Source: Pseudanabaena sp. UWO311 (GTDB lineage: Bacteria; Cyanobacteriota; Cyanobacteriia; Pseudanabaenales; Pseudanabaenaceae). From it: a stretch of DNA of 63,451 nt. A program made the translations under genes and the position numbers. Location: contig NZ_SJEE01000030.1 in NCBI RefSeq assembly GCF_006937785.1, positions 1 to 63,451 of the forward strand, written 5' to 3'. The notes under the pieces were generated by a model that did not search any database, had not been told where the DNA came from, and saw only the letters and a list, made by a program, of their open reading frames with translations. Positions 1 through 10,264 of the stretch are shown piece by piece. Numbering within the stretch: the first letter of the stretch is position 1; each line of letters opens with the position of its first letter.

Positions 1-109
1 CAGTGAACCGTAAAATTTCAACATCTCCGTCTCAAGTTCTTCGCTGTAATAACCCAAAATTATTCCTTTTCTTTCTTTATCTGAGATTATCCTAATTTGC
101 ACAAGTTAT

Positions 110-1030
110 TTGTTTTTCATTCCTAAGGTACTTAAAATCCTCAAACCTGAATTTAACGATCAGCCGAAAACTGTCGAGCTTTTTGAACAAGAAGCTTTTT
201 TGTTAGGGCAAATTGATTCCACAGGATTACCCAAAATTGATGCTTATATCCATCATTATTTACCAGACAAAAAAAAGCTATACGGCATTGTTATGGAAAA
301 AATTGAAGGAATGAATCTCCATGATTGGATCTATAGCCATAAGCGACTCTCAGAGAAAATGGCGATCGGATGGTTGAAGCAAATCGTACGAGTATTGAAA
401 ATTGTGCATCAAAAGGGCTATTTCCATCGCGATATCAAGCCTTCAAATATTATGCTCAGACCATCGGGGAAGCTTGCTCTGATTGACTTTGGCACTGCAA
501 GGGAAGCAACCTATACCTATCTAGCTAAGATCGGTAGTGTCGGCGGGGTCACAAAAATCTCTTCTGCTGGTTATACCTCTCCAGAGCAAGAACGTGGTTT
601 TGCGATTCCTCAGTCTGATTTCTATTCTTTAGGTATGACTTTTTTACATTTAGTTACTAGTACTTATCCTCTCAATCTGCATGATTCACATACAGATATA
701 TACCATTGGCGCGAATCAGCTCCACAGATTTCCGATAATTTTGCTCAGTTATTAGACAAACTGATTGCAAAAAGACCAGTTGATCGCCCATCTGACTGTG
801 ATGCAATTTTGCATAGCCTCGATGAGCTCGATCACCTAACCAAAGAGATCCAAACTGAGCGCCAGACTCAGATAAAACAGCAGATAAAGCAAGCGCAGCA
901 AAACCGTAGTCGCATTTGGATCGGATTAGCGATCGCTATTATGGGATTGATAGGATATGCGATCGCTGTTTTTAGTCGAATTCTTCCTTCACCTATCCCT
1001 TTGCCACCGCAAATTATTAAGCCAAAATGA
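110..1030 (+). CDS. Serine/threonine protein kinase lacking the glycine-rich loop
   Basis: Hanks-type kinase with a single C-terminal membrane helix. Visible: the beta-3 lysine in PKVLKILKP near residue 10, the catalytic loop HRDIKPSN near residue 105, the metal-binding DFG in LIDFGTA, an APE-like segment (YTSPEQE), and a hydrophobic helix at about 268-288. The translation starts directly at beta-3, so strands beta-1/beta-2 with the GxGxxG loop are absent. The start is a TTG at 110. The same frame is open back to about 53 but encodes nothing kinase-like, and both other frames are closed by stops. A 5' truncation or frameshift is therefore likely, and this may be a decaying gene. The kinase family is certain; activity is doubtful. 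Confidence 0.72.
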   Translation: MFFIPKVLKILKPEFNDQPKTVELFEQEAFLLGQIDSTGLPKIDAYIHHYLPDKKKLYGIVMEKIEGMNLHDWIYSHKRLSEKMAIGWLKQIVRVLKIVHQKGYFHRDIKPSNIMLRPSGKLALIDFGTAREATYTYLAKIGSVGGVTKISSAGYTSPEQERGFAIPQSDFYSLGMTFLHLVTSTYPLNLHDSHTDIYHWRESAPQISDNFAQLLDKLIAKRPVDRPSDCDAILHSLDELDHLTKEIQTERQTQIKQQIKQAQQNRSRIWIGLAIAIMGLIGYAIAVFSRILPSPIPLPPQIIKPK

Positions 1031-1203
1031 TTAGGAGAGAGAAGCGCATAAAGAAGAATGTTCTTCACTACAATATTTCTTTTTAAAGTGTTAATTCATA
1101 ACACTTTAAAAAGAAATATTGTGGTTTATTTAGTAAAAACTGACATTAAAATCTCCGCTTATAAATTTTTGTATCGCCGTTCCAAAGTTATCATTAGCCT
1201 AGT

Positions 1204-2157
1204 ATGCAAGTTAAACGATTAGTAGCGATCGCCTTCTTTTTTCTGACATTGGTGATATTTATTCTCTTAGCAGAACCAGCTAAAACTAAGATAATCGCTG
1301 ATGCTAATTTTACGAAAACTCGCGCAAGTATCTCTCAAAAAACCACGCAAAGAATTGCTCAAAACATCTACTTTTCTCCAGAAATCAATCAATTTGCACC
1401 AGTGAAAGGTTGTGAGAGCCAGCCACCAGCAAATCCACCTGAGCCATCATTACCAGCCGCACTCACCTCTACTCCCATCACCCTAGAGCGCTTTCGGAAA
1501 CCTTTACCAGCCTCTACAGCAAATCCTACTTCTTCTCAAAAAGGAATTACCTATAACCCCAGCGAAGTAATTGCTTTGGCTGCATCTTCTAACTATGGAG
1601 AGCGCTATCTCAAAGATCTATCGGGTCAACCTGCTAATAATCCACCGATTATTGTTCTTCATGAAACGGTAGGCTCTGCTAATAGTGTCATTAATTTTTT
1701 TCAGGAATTCCATACTGACGAGGATAATCAAGCTAGCTATCACGCATTAATTGCAACGGATGGCAGCATTATTTACTTTGTACCACCAGATAAACGCGCC
1801 TTTGGTGCGGGGAACTCTGTTTTTGTAAGTTCGTTGGGAACAGAATCAGTACAAACTAATCCTCGATATCCAAGTTCTGTAAATAACTTTGCCTATCATA
1901 TTTCTCTAGAAACGCCTGCGGATGGAATGCATGATGGGTATAACCATAGTGGATATACAGAGCCTCAATATCAATCTTTAGCATGGTTAGTCGCAAAAAC
2001 TGATGTGCCTTTAGAGCGAATTACTACTCACAGAATTGTCGATCGCTCAGGCTCACGTATTGATCCTCGCAGTTTCAATTTTAATCTTTTCCAAAATCTA
2101 TTAAGTCAATATCCCAGAACCAAAGAAATCTCTATTGGCTGTCCATCGGCACTTTAA
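1204..2157 (+). CDS. Secreted N-acetylmuramoyl-L-alanine amidase (Amidase_2/PGRP fold)
   Basis: Peptidoglycan amidase, predicted to cleave the MurNAc-L-Ala bond outside the cytoplasmic membrane. An N-terminal hydrophobic helix (about residues 5-23) is a signal peptide or anchor. A Pro/Ser/Thr-rich linker follows to about residue 130. The catalytic domain, about residues 140-300, has the first zinc ligand in IIVLHETVG, the core SYHALIATDGSIIYFVP, and a second His in ITTHRIVD. The family is Zn-dependent; the third ligand was not assigned. The ATG at 1204 directly precedes the basic-hydrophobic signal sequence. The TAA stop lies inside the left terminal repeat of a MITE-like element, so the native C-terminus may have been altered by insertion. 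Confidence 0.85.
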   Translation: MQVKRLVAIAFFFLTLVIFILLAEPAKTKIIADANFTKTRASISQKTTQRIAQNIYFSPEINQFAPVKGCESQPPANPPEPSLPAALTSTPITLERFRKPLPASTANPTSSQKGITYNPSEVIALAASSNYGERYLKDLSGQPANNPPIIVLHETVGSANSVINFFQEFHTDEDNQASYHALIATDGSIIYFVPPDKRAFGAGNSVFVSSLGTESVQTNPRYPSSVNNFAYHISLETPADGMHDGYNHSGYTEPQYQSLAWLVAKTDVPLERITTHRIVDRSGSRIDPRSFNFNLFQNLLSQYPRTKEISIGCPSAL

Positions 2158-2273
2158 GAGCGTGCTTGAGAAGTTTTTGCCCCCCCTCTAATTCTCCCTC
2201 TTGCAAAGGGGGAGTTAGAGGGGGGTAAAAACAAAAATTTACGCTAGATAGGTACTTCTCAAACACTCTTTAA
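2154..2273. mobile_element. MITE-like element, family A, copy 1
   Basis: Imperfect terminal inverted repeats: the left end TTAAGAGCGTGCTTGAGAAG (from 2154) pairs with the right end ACTTCTCAAACACTCTTTAA (ending 2273). An internal C-rich/G-rich palindrome (CCCCCCTCTAA ... TTAGAGGGGGG) lies at about 2180-2226. No coding capacity. A second copy with related ends is at about 44326-44482. Both ends carry TTAA, which could be part of the repeat or a target duplication. Confidence 0.65.
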
Positions 2274-2319
2274 GTAACTACTCAAAATTAAATATACCCC
2301 CCGTCCACAACAGCAATGT

Positions 2320-2358
2320 AAAGATAAGTGGCGGCGCTAAGCGCCGCCACTTATCTTT
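2320..2358. repeat. GC-core hairpin with unique arms
   Basis: Perfect inverted repeat with 19-nt arms around a 1-nt loop; core GGCGGCGCT/AGCGCCGCC, copy-specific outer arm AAAGATAAGT. Flanking CAGCAAT (2311) and ATTGCTATAGG (about 2387-2397) resemble the ends of the element at 17789-17882. The rest of the 2274-2535 gap shows no gene. Confidence 0.75.
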
Positions 2359-2535
2359 TGGGCTTTATTTCTCAAGCAAAACTTAAATTGCTATAGGCTA
2401 AAGAAATTAAGCTCATTAGCCCGATCGCCTCAAAATATTTAATGGAGATAGTCAATGATTATTTGATGAAATCAGTTAAACTTAAGATGATAGAAAATAA
2501 TCCGCACAAACTTTTAACATGGGCTTTAGGGACAG

Positions 2536-5500
2536 ATGTTTAAGACTAACAAGATAGTTTATGGATATGCGATCGCGTTAGGCATTACTTTCGTGGGGTC
2601 TTCTGTAGGCTTGCTAGTAGGAAATAATTATCACCAAAATGCAACTCAGAAGATGCAGGGGTCTGCCGAAGATCGCAAGTTTTTAAACACTCTCCAAGTC
2701 GATATTTTATATAATCGTCCTGCCAAACAACTATCACCTTACTTAGCCGATCCAGATGGCTTTAAGCGAGAGAGCGGCAAATTACTCGATCGCATTCAGA
2801 AAATTTTAACCGCATTAGAGACATATAACTCATCTGGTACGACAACAAGCATTGAGGGGCTGCAACCCCTGCTAGCTGAATATGAAATGGTAGTGAAAAA
2901 ATTTCAGAAAGAAGCAAACCTAGAGATCGCCCAATTAACCCCACTCACAGAATCTCCAAAAAACTTAACCGCAGCAGAATTGCGGTTAGTTAAATTTGTC
3001 AAAAACAAGGATTTTGTCAAGTTTATTGAGTTTCCCGATCGCCTATTACCATTTGTCCAACTTGCTGATTTACAAACAGAAAAAGCTGAGTCAGAACTAG
3101 CCTACTCTAAGACAATTCGCAATAGCATAGTTGCTGGAAGTGTATTCTTGTCAGCAGCGATCTCTGTCCTATTTGCGATCTTTGCTAGCCGTGCGATCGC
3201 TAGTGAACAAGCTGCAATCAACCAAAAATTGCGCGATCAATTAACTGAGCGCGAGCAAGCCGAACTACAACTACGTGAAAGTGAACAGCGCTATGTCAAC
3301 TTAAATACCGCAGCTCCTGTCGGAATATTTCGCACTGATGCTGAGGGAAACAGTATATATATCAACCAACGCTGCTGCGAAATGCTTGGCTTGTCACCAG
3401 AATCAACCACTGGAAAATCTTGGCAGCAAGCATTGCACCCCGACGATCGCGAGTATGTCATCGCTGAGCAAATTCGCACAAGACGCAAAAATTTACCATT
3501 TCATTTAGAGTATCGAATCCTAAGACCTGACGGTTCTGTAATTTGGGTACTGGGAAACGCTGTCGCCGAGAAAGATAACAATGGGCAAATCATCGGCTAT
3601 GTGGGGACAATCACAGATATTAGCAATCAGAAGCGCTCGGAAGAAGCCTTACAAAAAAGTGAATCTCATTCTAGAGCCTTAATTAGTGCGATGCCTGACA
3701 TAATTTTTCGGATGAACCAAGAAGGTGTTTATCTAGAATTTCTTGCTTCTCCAAATTTTAACGTTTTAGGCAATCTATCAGAGATGGTTGGAACCAATGT
3801 GTTTGATATTTTGTCGCTTGAAGCGGCAAAACAACGCTTGAAATCAGTCCAACAGGTCATTCACACTGGTTCTATCCAAGTATACGAACAAGAGCTGGAG
3901 ATTGATGGCATAACCCAAATCGAAGAAGTTCGCATTGTACCTTATAGCGAAACCGAGGTTTTAGGATTGGTGCGAAATATCAGCGATCGCAAACAAGCCG
4001 AACTTGCTTTAGCAAAGAGCGAAGCCCAAAGTCGCGCAATATTATCAGCCATTCCTGATTTGATGTTTCGGGTGGGAAGTGACGGAATTTATCGCGAGTT
4101 TTATATTGCATATCGCGATTTTGCAGTTATTCCCCAAGGTAACGATCTCACTGGTCGATCACTTTCTGAAATGTTGCCACCAGATGTTTTTGAGCGACAT
4201 ATGCATCACCTGCAAAAAAGCCTAGAAACAGGAGAGGTGCAAGTATACGAGCAAAGTTTTCCAATTGGAGATCGCCTTCAATATGACGAAGTTAGAGTTA
4301 TCAAGATAGGCGAAGATGAAGCTCTGTTTATAATTCGGGACATTAGCGATCGCAAACAAGCAGAACAGGCTTTAGCAAAGAGCGAAGCCCAGAGCCGCGC
4401 CATATTATCAGCAATTCCTGATTTGATGTTTCGAGTAGGGACTGATGGAGTTTATCGCGAAGTTATTACGCAGTATCAAGATTTCGCACTCTTTCCACTA
4501 GACTTAAATCTTGTTGGGCGGTCAATGGTCGAGATGTTACCCGCAGAGCTTGCCGATCGCCAATTTCATTATTTGCGTAAAGCGATCGAGACTGGCAAGT
4601 TACAAATCTACGAGCAAAATATTCAAATAGGAGATAGCTTTCAAGATGAAGAAGTGAGAGTGATTAAGAGTGGTGAAGATGAAGCTTTGTTTATGATTCG
4701 AGACATTAGCGATCGCAAACAAACCGAACTTGCTCTACAAAATCTAATTGCAGGCACAGCCGCTACCACTGGGAAAGATTTCTTCCCTGCACTAGTGACT
4801 CATATTGCCAAGGCTCTTAATACTTCTCACTCTCTAGTTACTGAACTGATTGATGGTGAGTTAAACTCCCTAGCTTTTTGGGCAAATGGAGAACTTCAAC
4901 CAGCTTTTTCTTTTAATATTGCAAACACCCCCTGCGAAAAGGCATTACAGCATGGAACATTTTATTGTGATAGCTTTGTTCAGCAGATGTTTCCTCAACA
5001 TCGAGATCTAGCTGAGATGGATGCATACAGCTATCTTGGTATTTCCTTAAAAGATATTAATGGTCAAGCGATCGGGAATCTTTGTATTTTAGATGAAAAG
5101 ACAATTCAAAATCCGCAACGAGCAGAACAAGTCCTAAAGGTATTCGCCGCCCGTGCTACTGCTGAGTTGGAACGTCAACGGACTAACAACATGCTAGTTG
5201 AACTAAATCAACAGCTAGAATCAAAGGTACAAAAACGCACTGTGGAACTTCAAAAACTATCAGAGCGCCTCACTTTGTCACTGAGATCTGGAGCGATCGG
5301 ATGTTGGGAATGGAATATTGCAGAGCAAAAATTGTTTTGGGATGAACGAATGTATGAACTGTATGGAGTCACACAGGACACTGATTTTCAACTCAACCAT
5401 GAATCTTGGGCAGCCATGCTCCATCCTGACGACCTCGTAGCTACTAGAGAAATGGGAGAGCGAACTCTCTTAGGAGAAATAGACATGGACACTGAATTTC

Positions 5501-6837
5501 GGGTCTTCCATCGCGATCGCAGTATCCACTTTATAAAAAACTATGGAACTTTGGTTCGAGATGCGAATGGGCATCCCCATAGCTTGATTGGTATTAATTT
5601 TGATATTAGCGATCGCAAACAAGCCGAGGCGAGACTACAACACACAAATCAAGAGCTAATCCGTGCGACCAAACTCAAGGACGAATTTTTGGCTAACATG
5701 AGTCACGAACTCCGTACTCCTCTCAACGCTATTCTCGGTATGACTGAGGCTTTGCAAGAGCAAATCTATGGGGACATCAACGATCGCCAAATTCAAGCCT
5801 TACAAACTGTAGAAAAAAGTGGAAACCATTTACTTGAATTAATCAATGACATTCTCAACCTCGCAAAAATTGAGGCAGGACAAGTTGAACTAAATTATTC
5901 ATCGGCATCAATCAGTTGTCTCTGTGCATCCAGTCTGAACTTTATTAAGCAACAAGCAATGAAGAAACAGCTTCAGATCGATATGCATCTGCAACCAAAT
6001 CTCCCTGAGATGCAGTTAGATGAACGGCGGATCAAACAGGTATTAATCAATATTCTCAATAATGCCGTTAAATTCACCGCCAATGGAGGACACATTAAAC
6101 TAGAAGCCACTAAGCTTTCTCATGTCTCTGAGCATACCCAAGAGCATACCCAAGACTATTTACAAATATCGATAACCGATACAGGCATCGGCATCTCACC
6201 TGAAAATATCCAGAAACTATTCAAACCCTTTATCCAAATTGATAGCGCTTTAAATCGAAAATACGAAGGAACAGGCTTAGGCTTAGCATTGGCAAAACAA
6301 ATCATCGAGCTTCATGGGGGCACAATCGGAATAACCAGCGAAATAGGTATCGGCAGTTGCTTCACTATAGAGTTACCGATCAACCATATCAAACCTGACC
6401 CTAAACTAGAACCTCATCCTGAATCTAATCTTGATTCACATTTGGAACTGAAACAGACATCAGCATCTAAAACGCCATTAATTTTGTTAGCAGAAGATAA
6501 TGAAGCTAATATCATTACAGTAGCTAGCTATCTTGAAGCCAAAGCATTTCGCCTTATCATCGCAAAGAATGGTCAAGAGGCGATCGCACTTACCAAGAGT
6601 GCTCAACCAGATCTAATTTTAATGGATATCCAAATGCCAGTCATGGATGGGTTAGAAGCTATCAAACAGATTCGCCTCGATCCACAATTTGTTGATACGC
6701 CAATTATTGCTCTGACAGCTTTGGCGATGACAGGCGATCGCCAAAAGTGTATGGATGCTGGAGCTAATGAATATATTACTAAACCGATCAAGTTAAAAGA
6801 TTTATCCCAGACGATTCGATCCTTTATGAATTCATAA
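2536..6837 (+). CDS. Membrane hybrid sensor histidine kinase (PAS x5, GAF, HisKA, HATPase, REC)
   Basis: A first membrane helix (about 8-28) and a second (about 194-218) bracket an extracytoplasmic sensor region. Then PAS about 249-365, three related PAS modules (about 375-490, 494-610, 615-730), GAF about 736-878, a coiled linker, PAS about 914-1027, HisKA with phosphoacceptor His1057 in NMSHELRTPLN, HATPase about 1160-1275 (DTGIGIS and GTGLGLAL boxes), and a C-terminal receiver about 1312-1430 with phospho-Asp1364 in LILMDIQMP. It should autophosphorylate and pass phosphate to its own receiver. PAS modules 3 and 4 are close tandem duplicates. The next gene begins 15 bp downstream, so the kinases are probably co-transcribed. 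The signal is unknown. Confidence 0.93.
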   Translation: MFKTNKIVYGYAIALGITFVGSSVGLLVGNNYHQNATQKMQGSAEDRKFLNTLQVDILYNRPAKQLSPYLADPDGFKRESGKLLDRIQKILTALETYNSSGTTTSIEGLQPLLAEYEMVVKKFQKEANLEIAQLTPLTESPKNLTAAELRLVKFVKNKDFVKFIEFPDRLLPFVQLADLQTEKAESELAYSKTIRNSIVAGSVFLSAAISVLFAIFASRAIASEQAAINQKLRDQLTEREQAELQLRESEQRYVNLNTAAPVGIFRTDAEGNSIYINQRCCEMLGLSPESTTGKSWQQALHPDDREYVIAEQIRTRRKNLPFHLEYRILRPDGSVIWVLGNAVAEKDNNGQIIGYVGTITDISNQKRSEEALQKSESHSRALISAMPDIIFRMNQEGVYLEFLASPNFNVLGNLSEMVGTNVFDILSLEAAKQRLKSVQQVIHTGSIQVYEQELEIDGITQIEEVRIVPYSETEVLGLVRNISDRKQAELALAKSEAQSRAILSAIPDLMFRVGSDGIYREFYIAYRDFAVIPQGNDLTGRSLSEMLPPDVFERHMHHLQKSLETGEVQVYEQSFPIGDRLQYDEVRVIKIGEDEALFIIRDISDRKQAEQALAKSEAQSRAILSAIPDLMFRVGTDGVYREVITQYQDFALFPLDLNLVGRSMVEMLPAELADRQFHYLRKAIETGKLQIYEQNIQIGDSFQDEEVRVIKSGEDEALFMIRDISDRKQTELALQNLIAGTAATTGKDFFPALVTHIAKALNTSHSLVTELIDGELNSLAFWANGELQPAFSFNIANTPCEKALQHGTFYCDSFVQQMFPQHRDLAEMDAYSYLGISLKDINGQAIGNLCILDEKTIQNPQRAEQVLKVFAARATAELERQRTNNMLVELNQQLESKVQKRTVELQKLSERLTLSLRSGAIGCWEWNIAEQKLFWDERMYELYGVTQDTDFQLNHESWAAMLHPDDLVATREMGERTLLGEIDMDTEFRVFHRDRSIHFIKNYGTLVRDANGHPHSLIGINFDISDRKQAEARLQHTNQELIRATKLKDEFLANMSHELRTPLNAILGMTEALQEQIYGDINDRQIQALQTVEKSGNHLLELINDILNLAKIEAGQVELNYSSASISCLCASSLNFIKQQAMKKQLQIDMHLQPNLPEMQLDERRIKQVLINILNNAVKFTANGGHIKLEATKLSHVSEHTQEHTQDYLQISITDTGIGISPENIQKLFKPFIQIDSALNRKYEGTGLGLALAKQIIELHGGTIGITSEIGIGSCFTIELPINHIKPDPKLEPHPESNLDSHLELKQTSASKTPLILLAEDNEANIITVASYLEAKAFRLIIAKNGQEAIALTKSAQPDLILMDIQMPVMDGLEAIKQIRLDPQFVDTPIIALTALAMTGDRQKCMDAGANEYITKPIKLKDLSQTIRSFMNS

Positions 6838-6852
6838 ACAGGTTTAAGCCTT

Positions 6853-9800
6853 ATGGAATCTACTCCTGACTCAAAAGATAATGTATCGGCGATCTCGCAC
6901 AGTTCTCCTGTTGCGCCAGATCAGCATTCTTTACCATTAAGCGATCGTGGACAAACCGACAATCTACTCCTAACTCTTGTGGAGGCAACAGCTTCTGTCA
7001 CAGGAGAAGATTTTTTCACAGCCTTTGTTAAACATCTCGCCACAACTATAGGTTGTGCCCATGCCATGATCACGGAATTAAAGGATGGACAATTACAAAC
7101 CCGTGCCTTTTGGTCAAGAAATCTGCTTCAACCAAATTTGAGTTATGACATAAAAAATACTCCCTGTGAAATAGTCTTAGCAGACGGAATCTATGCTCAA
7201 TCAACCGATTTGCAAAAAACCTTTCCTAATAATTCTAATCTGATTATTTTGAATGCCGATAGTTTTCTGGGAGTCGCTCTGACTAATTCTAGTAAGCAAC
7301 CCTTTGGGTTAATCAGTATCATGGATGTCGTGCCCATACCAGAAATAGATAGATTACAGCCAATTATTCAGATCTTTGCGGCGCGTGTTGCCTCTGAGTT
7401 AGAAAGGGAACAGGCGACCATTGCGCTGAAGCAGTTAAATCAGGAGTTAGAACGGCGAGTAGAAGAACGCACCACCTCTCTAAAAACTAGTGAAGAGCGT
7501 TGGCAACTAGCACTCAAAGGGGCAAACGATGGGATTTGGGATTTCGATATGGCGACAAATAAGGTTTTTTATTCTAGCCGATGGAAGCAGATGCGAGGCT
7601 TTGCTGACGATGAAATTAGCGATAGCTTGGAAGAATGCTCAAGCCGTATCCATCCTGATGATTACGATCGCGTCTTAGCTACTGCCAATGACCACTTAGC
7701 TAGAAAAACCGAATTTGTAGAGATGGAATATAGAGCACTCTGCAAAGATGGCTCCTATATATGGGTGCTGGAGCGTGGCCAAGCAGTGCGCAATGAATTA
7801 GGGCAGCCTATTCGCGTTATTGGTTCCGATACTGATATCACCAATCACAAACTAGTTGAATCCAAATTAGTCCAGAGTGAAGCTCAATTTCGCTGTTTGG
7901 TAGAAGGAGGGCTCGACTTGATTTGGTCAAGCGATCAAGATGGATTGTTTACCTACCTCTCACCGCAATTCAAGGCTCTTTTTGGCTGGGAATCTAGTGA
8001 GTGGATTGGCAAGTCATATACCGACCTTGTCCATCCAGATGATCTCCTACGAGTAAAGACTCTTGAGTTTATGGTGAATGTGGAATCTGGCAAAAAATCT
8101 TGTCATCCTGAGTTCCGACATCGGCACCGTGATGGTCATTATGTCTGGGTACGCGCCAATAGTACGCCGATTTTAAATCCTGAAGGAGTTGTGATCGGCA
8201 GCCAAGGGACTTTAACCGACATTAGCGATCGCAAGCAGGCGGAATCAAGACTACAAGCAAAAACCAAGCAGTTAGTCCAATCGAATACTAAACTGGCTCA
8301 ATCCATCACCAATATCCAACGTAGCAACGCTTTACTAACCGTTCTTCAAGAAGCTTCCTTTGACGGCATTCTGGTGATTGACGAGCATCGCCGAGTCATC
8401 ACCTACAATCAGCGTTTTTTAAATCAGTGGAATATTCCTCAATCACTAGTACTCTCAGCAAACGATCTCCAACTTTTCGACGTTGTTTTAGATCGCCTCA
8501 CTCATCCAGATGAATTTTTGCATCAAGTCGAGTATCTACATGATCATCCTAAGGAGATCAGCCATTCAGAGATCAGCCGAAAAGATGACAAAATCTTTGA
8601 TCTTTACTCTGCCCCAATCTATTGGTCTAATGATCGTTATGGTCGAGCTTGGTTTTTCCGCGACATAAGTGATCGCAAACGACTAGAGCAAGAACAAACT
8701 CGTCTGACCTCTATTCTAGAAGCTTCGACTGACTACATCAGCATGGCAGATGCCAACGGAATGATCTTCTGGAAGAATACAGAATTAAAACGACTATGCG
8801 GGATCGATCCTAATCATGATACAAAGCAATATCAAATTGCTGACTGCCATCCCCAATGGGCAGCCGATATAGTTTTGCAAGAGGGATTGCCCCATGCGAT
8901 CACCATGGGCAGTTGGATTGGTGAAACAGCATTACTGAATGCCGAAGGACAAGAGATTCCCGTTTCCCAGCTGATCCTTGCGCACAAATCTGCTCAAGGC
9001 GAAATAGAATTTTTCTCCTTCATCATGCGTGATATCCAAACTCGCAAAGAATATGAACAGAAACTAGAACTCACCAACGCGGAACTCCTCCGCGCCACCA
9101 GACTCAAAGATGAATTTCTGGCAAATATGAGCCATGAACTCCGCACTCCTCTCAATGCCATTCTTGGCATGACCGAAGCGCTTCAAGAACAAATCTTAGG
9201 GGACGTTAACGAGAAACAACTCAAAGCTTTAAAAACCGTTGAAAATAGTGGTATGCATCTACTAGCTCTGATCAACGATATTCTCGATTTGGCAAAAATC
9301 GAATCGGGACAGCTCCAACTAGACTGCACACCGACAAATGTTGCCTTACTCTGTCAATCCAGTATCACATTTATCCAAACCCAAGCTCTAAATAAACGCA
9401 TCCAATTAGAGACGAAGATTGCTTCAGACTTGCCAGAACTACAAGTAGATGAGCGTCGTATCCGCCAAGTTTTGCTTAACTTACTAAGCAATGCCGTGAA
9501 ATTTACACCCACAGGTGGGCGCATCACCTTAGAAGTTAAACATATTGAATTACAGCAAATGCATACCCAATCATGGATTCGCTTCGCCGTAATCGATACA
9601 GGCATCGGCATTGCCCCCGAAAACATCCCAAAACTATTTCAACCCTTTATTCAGATTGATGGCGCTTTAAATCGTCAATATGCAGGCACAGGTTTGGGGT
9701 TATCACTTGTCAAACGCATGGTGGAATTGCATGGGGGCATTGTCGGCTTGACCAGCGAACTAGGCATAGGCAGTTGTTTTACGATTGATCTCCCATGCAT

Positions 9801-10251
9801 TACTAATTTCCCATCGGTGATCATTCATGATGCGATCGCTCCAATCTCAGAACCACCAGCTTCAGCACCAGTCAACATTAATTCATCGCCTTTAGTCTTG
9901 ATTGCAGAAGATAATGAAGCTAATATAAGTACATTGACTGACTACCTTGAAGCCAATGGATATCGGATTATTGTAGCTATGAATGGAGAAGAAGCGATCG
10001 CTCTTTCTGAGACGCATCAACCTGACTTGATTTTGATGGATATCCAGATGCCGATCATGGATGGGCTGTCCACAATCAAGCTAATTCGGCTCAATCCTAA
10101 CTTGGCTGATATTCCGATTATTGCCTTGACGGCTTTAGCCATGGATAGCGATCGCCAAAAATGCATTGATGCTGGAGCCAATGAATATATTGCCAAACCG
10201 ATAAAGTTGAAATCCCTATCCCAGATTATTCAATCATTTTTAAACATTTAG
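6853..10251 (+). CDS. Soluble hybrid sensor histidine kinase (GAF, PAS x4, HisKA, HATPase, REC)
   Basis: There is no membrane helix, so it is predicted cytoplasmic. Order: GAF about 40-190, related to the GAF of the preceding kinase (shared EDFF/KDFF start, NTPCE motif, FAARxxxELER end); coiled linker; PAS about 212-333, 341-460, 485-610 and 617-733; HisKA with His761 in NMSHELRTPLN; HATPase about 855-985; receiver about 1014-1130 with Asp1063 in LILMDIQMP. The transmitter and receiver are very similar to those of both neighbours, which indicates tandem duplication with replacement of the sensory front end. ATG start 15 bp after the upstream stop. The next kinase starts 10-13 bp downstream. 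Confidence 0.93.
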   Translation: MESTPDSKDNVSAISHSSPVAPDQHSLPLSDRGQTDNLLLTLVEATASVTGEDFFTAFVKHLATTIGCAHAMITELKDGQLQTRAFWSRNLLQPNLSYDIKNTPCEIVLADGIYAQSTDLQKTFPNNSNLIILNADSFLGVALTNSSKQPFGLISIMDVVPIPEIDRLQPIIQIFAARVASELEREQATIALKQLNQELERRVEERTTSLKTSEERWQLALKGANDGIWDFDMATNKVFYSSRWKQMRGFADDEISDSLEECSSRIHPDDYDRVLATANDHLARKTEFVEMEYRALCKDGSYIWVLERGQAVRNELGQPIRVIGSDTDITNHKLVESKLVQSEAQFRCLVEGGLDLIWSSDQDGLFTYLSPQFKALFGWESSEWIGKSYTDLVHPDDLLRVKTLEFMVNVESGKKSCHPEFRHRHRDGHYVWVRANSTPILNPEGVVIGSQGTLTDISDRKQAESRLQAKTKQLVQSNTKLAQSITNIQRSNALLTVLQEASFDGILVIDEHRRVITYNQRFLNQWNIPQSLVLSANDLQLFDVVLDRLTHPDEFLHQVEYLHDHPKEISHSEISRKDDKIFDLYSAPIYWSNDRYGRAWFFRDISDRKRLEQEQTRLTSILEASTDYISMADANGMIFWKNTELKRLCGIDPNHDTKQYQIADCHPQWAADIVLQEGLPHAITMGSWIGETALLNAEGQEIPVSQLILAHKSAQGEIEFFSFIMRDIQTRKEYEQKLELTNAELLRATRLKDEFLANMSHELRTPLNAILGMTEALQEQILGDVNEKQLKALKTVENSGMHLLALINDILDLAKIESGQLQLDCTPTNVALLCQSSITFIQTQALNKRIQLETKIASDLPELQVDERRIRQVLLNLLSNAVKFTPTGGRITLEVKHIELQQMHTQSWIRFAVIDTGIGIAPENIPKLFQPFIQIDGALNRQYAGTGLGLSLVKRMVELHGGIVGLTSELGIGSCFTIDLPCITNFPSVIIHDAIAPISEPPASAPVNINSSPLVLIAEDNEANISTLTDYLEANGYRIIVAMNGEEAIALSETHQPDLILMDIQMPIMDGLSTIKLIRLNPNLADIPIIALTALAMDSDRQKCIDAGANEYIAKPIKLKSLSQIIQSFLNI

Positions 10252-10264
10252 TCGAGTAACCGTG

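Noticed and set aside
868-1068. Minus-strand 66-residue frame
   Set aside because: It is the antisense of the kinase C-terminus and has no ribosome site or recognisable domain.
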